From Halocafeteria seosinensis (Eukaryota; Sar; Bigyra; Bicosoecida), in contig LVLI01000121.1 in the NCBI GenBank assembly GCA_001687465.1, positions 1 to 64,000 on the forward strand: DNA of 64,000 bases. Direction: 5' to 3'. Below are positions 56,781 through 64,000 of the stretch, piece by piece. The position numbers and the translations under genes were made by a program. The notes beneath the pieces were generated by a model that worked only from the letters and a program-made list of their open reading frames with translations, was not told where the DNA came from and did no database searches. Position 1 is the first letter of the stretch, and each line of letters opens with the position of its first letter.

Positions 56781-58859
56781 ATGGTATTTTTCATGGGAAA
56801 TCCTCGAGCTCTCCTGTTCTCGGCGGCAGTGGTGCTCGCAGGATGTTCTTCCGCTCAAGCCGCTTTGTCGAGGGAAGCGATGATGCGCGCCATGAACTAC
56901 AAGGAGTCCGTCATTCGCGGGCAAGAGGATCATCCAATCCAACATGTCGTAGTACTGATGCTGGAGAACAGAGCATTCGATCACATGCTGGGGTGGATGA
57001 AAGCCGACAACCCGGAGATCCATGGCCTAACGGGGAATGAGTACAACCTGGATGATCCCTCTAATCCGAATTCACGCAAGTATTACGTCCATTCCAATGC
57101 CTCCTATGTGGACCCTGACCCCGGGCACTCTGTCCCCGATACGACGACCCAGATCTTTGGGTCACAAAATACCAACCACCAGGGAACAATGAATGGATTT
57201 GTGGCGCAAACCCATCAGAGGGGAATCCCTGCAGAATCGGTTATGAGTGGATTCAAGCCGGAAGATGTTCCCGTGATTACCACTTTAGGTAAGACTCTGG
57301 ACCCTCCTTTGCGGTGATGTGGGCATGGAGAGTTTACTCTTTTTTTTTCTTGGGTGTCGCAGCTAAAGAGTTTGCAATGATCGATGAATTCCACGCTGGA
57401 CTTCCAGGACCTACTCTCCCCAATAGACTCATGTTCCATAGCGCTACAACTCATGGAGATTGCACTGATGATGTGTGGGAGCAAGTCAAGGGACATCCGC
57501 AGAAACCGATCTACATGGCTTTACAAGAAGCTGGTAAGTTTCAGATTCCACGTGTAGCGGGGGTACTGCGGATCATTCTGTGCTTCTTTCTTTCTGGCTG
57601 GCAAGCAGGCCTCTCATGGGCACAATACTTTGAGGAAGGACCAGATGTACTCATTCTGGATCAAATGCGCAAATTGGAATATCTAGGGAACTATCACTGG
57701 ATGTCTACGTTCGAAAAGGATGCTGCAGAGGGCAAATTGGCCAACTTCTCTTTCATCAACCCCGCCTACTTCCCTGTCCCTGGAATCATCAATGCCTCTG
57801 ACCAACATCCTTCGCATGATGTCGTTGAAGGGGAGAAGGTAATCAAAAGAATATATGATGCTCTGAGAAACGGTCCCCTGTGGAACAACACCCTCTTTAT
57901 TGTCACCTATGATGAGCACGGTAAGTGATTGACCGTCTATCAACTTTCTGCTTTAGGTTGTGATATTATCCTCAAAACTTTGTGCACGATTTTGATCGTC
58001 TCAGGGGGATTCTATGACCATCAGACACCGCCATCGGAGGATATACCCAATCCTGATGGGCTTAACTGCACTGACGCGAACATTGATAATTTCCATTTCA
58101 ACCGACTTGGTGTACGGATTCCGTTTATCATGGCGAGCCCCTGGATCAACAAGGTAGGTAGCACCACGTGCCTTCGTCCGTTTCGGAATATCTGTTTCTA
58201 AGTCATTGTTTGTCGTACTCACAGGGTGTTATCGAGCATGGACCTAGCGGTCCCAAGGCGACAAACTCTTCGGCGTATGATCTCACTTCTGTGGCTGCCT
58301 CCATGCACTACCATTTCAACACCAGCAGTTTCCTCACTAAGCGGTAAGTAAACCATGCGCTATGATGATGCGATAGTTTCTCCTATACTTGAAGTATCAC
58401 AACTCTGGTTCGACGTTGCAGTGATGCCTGGGCTGCTACTTTCAACCATCTTCTCAACCAGCGGACCACCCCACGAACCGATTGCCCGACGCATATGCCA
58501 ACTCCTCCCGAGTCGTCTGGTTCATTCAAAGGACATCGTGGGCGCTACTTGCATTCTGGCTCTGCTCCATTATCCGATCTTCAGAAGAAGTTCCTCCAGC
58601 TTGCAGCCCATCTCAAACTCGATAGTGAAACAGATGAACAATTTCAGCAAGCTAAATATCAGGCTGAGAGGCTTGAGACTGAATATCAAGGGGTATGTTT
58701 CTGTGGCTGCTATTCTGAATTTCCCAATTACACTAATAATTTGCCAACTGTACCATTTCTTTGCAGGCTCTGTTCATGCGCGACCGTGTTAACCGCTTTC
58801 TGAAGAAAGACCCTCTGGAGCAGCCAACTCACCCATTCCACAAATTGGCTGGAAGGTAA
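56781..58859 (+). CDS. Secreted phosphoesterase, non-specific phospholipase C/acid phosphatase family
   Basis: Seven exons: 56781-57288, 57363-57533, 57609-57920, 58005-58153, 58225-58343, 58422-58692 and 58767-58859; introns 71-84 bp; 540 aa. A signal peptide opens the protein (NPRALLFSAAVVLAGCSSA). Core motifs of the PF04185 phosphoesterase family: PIQHVVVLMLENRAFDHMLG with the metal-binding Glu-Asn near residues 62-63, GLTGNEYN, VPVITTLAKEFAMIDEFHAG across the first splice, FSFINPAYF, LFIVTYDEHGGFYDHQTPP across another, and VRIPFIMASPWI. All metal-site regions look intact, so it is probably active. Plant NPCs and bacterial PlcN/AcpA-type enzymes hydrolyse phospholipids or phosphate esters; the exact substrate is not evident. 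The C-terminal 150 residues, after the Pro-rich THMPTPPESSG, are a family-variable helical tail. Confidence 0.92.
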
Positions 58860-59415
58860 TCTATTGTGACTCTGGAAGAGAATGTATATATAATATACAC
58901 AGTAGATTCGTCTGACGATTTTATGTTCAAAATCACCGCTAAGCCGGCTACTCTCAGTTGTAAATCGAGACTTGAGGGCAAAAAGCATTATTCCAACGGG
59001 ACACAATCCCCGAAGCAAACCAGTTCTCACCACTGCCAGTTTGAAACACTCTCTTAGCTAATTCCAGGGGAAAAACCTTTTTGAACTCCGAAAGAAAACA
59101 TCAAGTGCTAGCTAATATATCCGGTAGGTAACTTCCCAATTCGTTGTCTCCGGGCATTCAGCCCGGATGCCGGGAATCCAGCCCGGAACCAACACTCCTT
59201 TCATCGAATGCACCGTATACAGTGTATACAGTAGGCCATCACGGGGGGGTGTCAATGCTTCACTTTCAGTTTTATTGCGAGGGTGCGCAGTTGCCCCTGT
59301 AAAACTCGTTTGGGTCGTGTAGCTGTGCGTATGAGGTGTTGAGCTTCGAATTGCCCAACGGAATCCTCATTCACATTGCCTTTTAAAGTGTTTTTCGCGT
59401 CATTTAAAGAGCATC
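58860..59415. other. 556-bp gap with a second palindromic element
   Basis: It lies between two genes on the plus strand and holds the promoter of the kinase gene. The G/C-rich palindromic element at 59150-59186 is the only notable sequence; short frames are not convincing. Confidence 0.5.
59150..59186. repeat. G/C-rich palindromic element, copy 2
   Basis: The sequence alternates CCGGG and CCCGG blocks: ccgggcattcagcccgg then atgccgggaatccagcccgg. Bases 59159-59174 match the reverse complement of 46980-46995 at 15 of 16 positions. It can fold into one or two short hairpins. Confidence 0.5.
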
Positions 59416-62400
59416 ATGGCAACCCAGGGTGATAACGACGAAGTCCCCCCTCCTCCACCGCCTCCGCCGGCAGAAAGTGGTGAGANCAAACAGCAGGAAC
59501 CACCGGCGCCACCACCCCCCACGGAGGAAGAAGATGCTCCTCCCCCTCCTCCTCCTCCTGCCTCTTCCGGGGGCGATGAGCAGCAGTCACAGAAGGACGA
59601 TTCGGGCAATGCTGCCCCCACTTCCGGCGCTGCCAAGGAGGGAGCCCAGGAGGGAGAAGAGAGTGGAGAGAAAAAGAAAGTCAAAAAGAAAAAAAAGAGC
59701 TCCACCACGGCCTCGACCACCAAGAAAACAAAACGGAAGTCGTCCAAGAGCACAACCGGAGAATCGAAAAAGAAGGACAGCGACGGTGAAGATGGGGAAC
59801 TCGATCTGTCTAAAATGAGCCGGATGAATAAATCTCCCATGGCTCGCTTGAGTCAAAAATCGCGCCCGGAAACAGATGGTGAGACTTTTGACGTTGGAGT
59901 GGAGAAGGAAGTAGTAGAAGTGAGACAAGGAGAAGAAGGGCAAGAAGCTACCAGTGAAGTCATTTCGCGCGAGGTCGTGGATAAAAACGAAGTACAGCAG
60001 CAAGAAGACGAACATGCGGTGACCAATGAAGCTACCTCCGAAGAAGCAGCAGCCACAACCGAGCAGCAGAGTGAAACTGAAGCTGAAGCGACTTACGTCT
60101 CCTCTCCCGAGGGCAAAGGCACCGCCACAACAACAGCTGATGCGACCGTCGGTGAGCATGCTTCTGCCACGGCGGGGACTTGCTCCACTGGCACGCGAAC
60201 AGCTGAACATACACCGCCACAATCTACTACCGGTACGGGCGAAGCGACGAACATTGATTCCTCTGCTACAGCAAATACGGAGAGCATAAATACGAACACC
60301 GAAGCTGAGCATGAAGCAACAGCAATCGACCATGGGGAAGCAGACGACGCCGGAGGCGTCGAAGCGACCCATGAGAATGGTGAGTCGGGTTCGCCACAGG
60401 GAACACCGGAAGACACAGTCACAGGAGACGAAGAGCAAAACGAGAGCGATGAGAGTTCCGGCGAAGACAGTGACGAAGCCGAAGTAGATGCGAAACTGCA
60501 CGTCAAATCGGCTGCTCAAATTGCCGCCGAAGCTGGAATACCTCGCTTCCAAGAACATGCCACAATGGTTCCTTCCCAGGAGGATGAACAACGCGTATGT
60601 GTGAATGACTATGAGCTGTTGTCACTTTTAGGGAAAGGCGCGTATGCCGAAGTGATCCTAGCACGTCATCGACCCTCTGGGATTTTGACGGTAAGTCTAA
60701 ACATAAACAGGAATAAGTTGCGTGGCTTTAAATGTATAGACTCTACCTAGCATTCTTACAGGCTATTAAGTGCTTCAGCAAGAGCGCACTGACGAAGAAA
60801 CGGAACGTGCACAGGGACTCTGATACCGGAGATCTGAAGGTGATCACTGCCCTTGACAAAGTAGAAAATGAAGTGTCTATCCTGCAAAAATTGGACCATC
60901 CCCATGTTGTTGGTCTGCTGAGTGCAATTGATGATCCGAATAGCGACGACTTATACTATGGTATGTATTTCTATTGCCAATAGTACCCAGGACGGGTCAT
61001 CCATTGTAGATGATAAGATGTCGTTGCGGGGCGCAGTTCTTGAGTTCGCTGACGCGGGATCCTTGATGCGATGGGATGACGAAAAAAGCCGCTATGTAGT
61101 ACACAATTCAGAAATGGGTACTGAAGATATGTCTATTCCAGAGTCTCTAGCGAGTGTCGTTGTGTATGATATTGCTTTGGCACTGAAATACTGTATGTGG
61201 CACTTTTCATCGGGTTTGGCCTTTGGGGTTACTGTATCTGCCCGGTCTTTCAATTTTTTGCTTGTGCTAAGCAGGCCAATCGAAAGGAGTGGTTCATCGA
61301 GATGTGAAACCAGATAATATTTTGCTCACCTCCAATGGAATCGCCAAGCTTGCGGACTTCGGAGTGTCGTTTGACCGTTATGGAGTAGACTTGGAGACTA
61401 TGACTGAACAAGCTCGGCTTGAAATTCAGGAATCACGAAACAGCAGGAAGCAAGAAAATGGTGAAGAAGCAGATGAGGAGGACGAAGAGGAAGCAATCCA
61501 AAGAGCAACTGAAGCTCAACTACTGCGGTCTCTATCTCATGATGGTACGGGTCAGGAAACAGGGGATGGGTCTATAGAGGTTACGGGAACAGAGGGGACT
61601 TTCCACTTCGTCTCCCCCGAAGCGTGTTCCAGTACGTTGTTTCTTGTGCCCGTAGCTTGCCATGGTATCCTACAAATACGGCTTTTGCAGACTCCAAATA
61701 TGACGGTTGCGCTGCCGACATGTGGGCTCTTGGATGCACACTTTATGCAATGGTGTTTGGAACGTTGCCCTTCGGGGCTGATGCAGAAGGCCCCATCGAA
61801 TTATTTGACGCGATCGAACAAGACAGGTATGTTAAGTCTTGCATGTGCGTACTGGTTTCCTTGGAATAGACTCCAGCACTAACGGGATACGTTTCCGTCG
61901 CAGCCTACCGGAATGGCCCAAAGATGTGTCAGATGATCTGAAGGATATGCTTTCGCAGCTACTGGCAAAGTCTCCGAGTGAGCGTCTGACGGTTGATGGT
62001 GTACTCAGCCATCCCTGGTTGAAGCAAGTTCAAGAGTCCGCACGACCTGAGCTTCCCCCGACAGATGTCAATGCACTCCAACCATACAAATCACTGAGCA
62101 TGGTAATGATGCAACAGGAACAACGACGGTCCACCGGTGCTTCTCAGTCAAGTGCCGGACAAGCAGGAGAGGAAAATTCTTCTGTGGGACATAATCTGGA
62201 CCCATCGCAGCAGCAGCCAATGAATGACGACCAGCAACAGTTTAATGCCTACCAGCAACCAGAACAACAACCTCCGGGTGCGTACGGGTACCCGTCCTTC
62301 GCGTCTTTCGATTATGGCATTGGGGGAGACTATCCGCCAGAATACCAACCTTGGTATATGCCGATAAAGGAACCTTTTGAGTCCCCGGAGATGAATGAGA

Positions 62401-62732
62401 AGTGGGGTCATGTAATCATCCGTGGCTGGCTTTACAAACGAGGAAGGATGCGCAGATCGTGGAGAAGGAGATACATTGTCTTGTGTATGAGAAGGGGGCC
62501 AAACGGAAGAATGCTTCCTGCTTTGATATATTTCAGAAACGATCAAATAGAGTCTTCTGAAAACATTCTGGGCTCTATGGAGTTGCAATTCATGACATCG
62601 CTAGGGGCTGCACCTAAAGAAGAGAAACCGTATCGCTTTTTTGTCAGCACTCACAAGCGGACTATGTATCTGCAGGCTCTTTCTGAAGAAGCTAGGGATA
62701 TGTGGCTGGATTCGTTGCGGGATTTGGAGTGA
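59416..62732 (+). CDS. CaMKK-like Ser/Thr protein kinase with C-terminal PH domain
   Basis: Exons 59416-60690, 60762-60960, 61037-61192, 61275-61631, 61691-61826 and 61904-62732; introns 59-82 bp; 983 aa. The N-terminal 390 residues are disordered: polyproline, a Lys-rich patch, then Glu/Thr-rich sequence. The kinase domain spans about 397-690: GKGAYAEV (P-loop), AIKCFSK (catalytic Lys), a CaMKK-type basic insert after it ([16 protein letters not shown]), [25 protein letters not shown] (near 551), LADFGVS, an acidic insertion of about 60 residues, then [13 protein letters not shown] and [19 protein letters not shown]. All catalytic residues are present. A Gln/Pro-rich linker leads to a PH domain at about 874-982 ([20 protein letters not shown] to the closing Trp in [11 protein letters not shown]). 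CaMKK relatives phosphorylate AMPK/SnRK-type kinases; a PH domain suggests lipid-directed membrane recruitment. Base 59486 is ambiguous. No Ca-calmodulin site was identified. Confidence 0.9.
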
Positions 62733-62837
62733 GGCTTGTAGGTGCAAGCGTGGAAACGCTAAGGAAATGCATTTGTCTGGTTGTACCCATCCACTGTGTC
62801 ATTTTTTATTTTTTTAAAGAAACAAGACACACCGAAA

Positions 62838-64000
62838 CTATAGAAATAGACTACTTTTGTTTCCGAGTTTCGTGCTAGTCCCTGACGCTGCTGCCTTCGC
62901 CTTCTCTTTCGCAGCACTACCCTTTGAAGGCCGCACCAGTGTACTTGTTCGAGCCCTTTTAATCGTTTTCCCCGTCGAAACGTTGTTACTACTTACCTCG
63001 GTCGACCAGGTAGTATTCCCTGAAGCCATGGTATTGTTGGAACGTTGCTGCAACGGTTGAGTTCGTTTGTCTTTGCTCACTCGTTGCCGCTTCAGGGGCT
63101 TGGAGGAGGACGCTGATTTATTTTTTTCCGGCTCTACGTTTTCAGCGTTTTCATCTGGTGAGGAGCTGTCAATGGGCTCCATTTTCTCGGAACGGCCTTT
63201 GCTTGAGTTACGACTGCCACGGGAGTCTGTACTTGAACGAGCCCGCTTCTGTTTCTGTCGCCGTTTACCATTAGGTCCAGCTTCGGGAACCCAATCCTCG
63301 TCATCTTCGTCGTCTACTACAGCCATGTCGTCCTCTGAATCTGAAAAGATTTCCTCTACGTCGACGTAGTCATTGGGGTTTTGTTTGCCTTTGCCTTTAT
63401 TGCTCTGCTTCTTTTGCTTCGCCTGGCCACTCTCCACCACTGGCTTTTCTTGACGAAGCTTTGTCAGTAATGCCTCCGTGCGGGATGCTTTATCTTCCGT
63501 TTCCTTGATCTTCCGATTTAACTGCTTTATGAGTTCTTCTTTCTTGTGTACTTCTTTACGTAATTCCGCTTTCTGTTCTTCGTTTTCTTCTAACTTTATA
63601 TGCATATCCGTAAGACCTTGCAATTCCTTCTGTTGCGAGCTAACCATCTTCCTCAATTGGGATACTTGCTGCTTCAGCGCTCTATGGCTACTTTCCTCTT
63701 TGTTAGAGCCCTCACTTGGTTCAGAAGATTGTTTCAATGCATTGGACATTTCTTCTAACGAAGGCATATCGAAGGTGTTAGAACTCTGTTGGAGATGAGT
63801 GGCTTCGTCCTCCTGGTTATTATTCCCCTCGTTCTCCATTGAGTCGCTATGACACTGCAGGACGTGAATGACCTTCTCCTCCGCTAACCGGACAGATTCA
63901 CTAGCTTTGGCGTCACTTTCCAAAGCTTCCCTTCGCTGCTCGTCGACGGTTTCCTCAAGCTCAGAAATTTTTTCTTCGGCATCCGCCAGTTGCTTTTCGT
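62838..64000 (-). CDS. C-terminal part of a large coiled-coil protein, N-terminus off the window
   Basis: The frame is open from the right edge to a stop at 62838, about 387 codons, no intron seen. Two coiled-coil stretches are visible (EKQLADAEEKISELEETVDE at the edge, and KELQGLTDMHIKLEENEEQK with the helix after it). An acidic segment follows (DVEEIFSDSEDDMAVVDDED, then DWVPE) and a basic, Ser-rich tail. Coiled coil, acidic patch and basic tail in this order resemble the stalk and tail of kinesin-4 chromokinesins, but the motor domain would lie outside and the Cys-rich tail motif of KIF4 is not present, so this is only a suggestion. Convergent with the kinase gene, stops 105 bp apart. Confidence 0.7.
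   Translation of the reverse strand, partial: EKQLADAEEKISELEETVDEQRREALESDAKASESVRLAEEKVIHVLQCHSDSMENEGNNNQEDEATHLQQSSNTFDMPSLEEMSNALKQSSEPSEGSNKEESSHRALKQQVSQLRKMVSSQQKELQGLTDMHIKLEENEEQKAELRKEVHKKEELIKQLNRKIKETEDKASRTEALLTKLRQEKPVVESGQAKQKKQSNKGKGKQNPNDYVDVEEIFSDSEDDMAVVDDEDDEDWVPEAGPNGKRRQKQKRARSSTDSRGSRNSSKGRSEKMEPIDSSSPDENAENVEPEKNKSASSSKPLKRQRVSKDKRTQPLQQRSNNTMASGNTTWSTEVSSNNVSTGKTIKRARTSTLVRPSKGSAAKEKAKAAASGTSTKLGNKSSLFL

Noticed and set aside
59587-60591. 334-codon minus-strand frame rich in Phe, Leu and Cys
   Set aside because: Antisense of the Lys/Glu-rich disordered part of the kinase gene, whose frame is confirmed by its join to the kinase domain.
1-64000. CRISPR arrays, bacterial operons, riboswitches and Shine-Dalgarno sites
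   Set aside because: The window is eukaryotic nuclear DNA with spliceosomal introns; no regularly spaced repeats or bacterial signals were seen.

Overview
This is a 64-kb piece of nuclear DNA from a eukaryote, almost certainly a single-celled or otherwise compact-genome protist. The evidence is 57 introns that can be placed by eye, all GT-AG, of which 56 are 47-91 bases long and one is 283. Gene content also fits: mitochondrial targeting leaders, a seven-helix receptor, a CaMKK-type kinase, TCF25, SLC33A1, LANCL and a membrane-bound lactone oxidase. Base composition is moderate. Two ambiguous bases (n) show it is draft sequence. I cannot name the lineage from sequence alone; a stramenopile, rhizarian or similar protist would fit.

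Layout. 1-4345: 5' part of a very large mitochondrion-directed helical protein (minus). 4346-5733: gap with a decayed duplicate of that gene's start. 5734-10293: divergent pair, a LanC-like protein (minus, nine exons) and a mitochondrial DEAD-box helicase (plus), sharing a 126-bp promoter. 10728-12108: secreted cysteine-rich protein (minus). 13202-18518: 1,719-aa coiled-coil/GAF protein (plus). 18639-20597: protein derived from a pogo-like DDE transposase, apparently without its second and third catalytic acids (minus). 20598-26937: 6.3 kb with no gene I can support. From 26938 onward genes are tightly packed: a DBH-like copper monooxygenase relative that lacks most copper ligands, a MAPR cytochrome-b5-like protein with an apparent frameshift, TCF25, a sugar-lactone oxidase, an acetyl-CoA transporter, pyridoxal kinase, a 1,543-aa polyproline/coiled-coil protein, a 7TM receptor, an LRR protein, a 1,678-aa WD40 protein, a secreted phospholipase C/acid phosphatase-type phosphoesterase, a CaMKK-like kinase with a C-terminal PH domain, and the C-terminal part of a coiled-coil protein running off the right edge.

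There are no operons. Genes sit in alternating divergent pairs (start codons 126-405 bp apart in the closest cases) and convergent pairs (stop codons 53-170 bp apart). The products cover mitochondrial gene expression (helicase, large helical protein), metabolism (PDXK, lactone oxidase, SLC33A1), secretion and signalling (7TM receptor, CaMKK-PH, phosphoesterase, Cys-rich protein) and large scaffold or cytoskeletal-type proteins (GAF, WD40, LRR, polyproline). They do not form one pathway. The most unusual items are the transposase-derived gene, the copper-monooxygenase pseudoenzyme, and the large unrecognised scaffold proteins.
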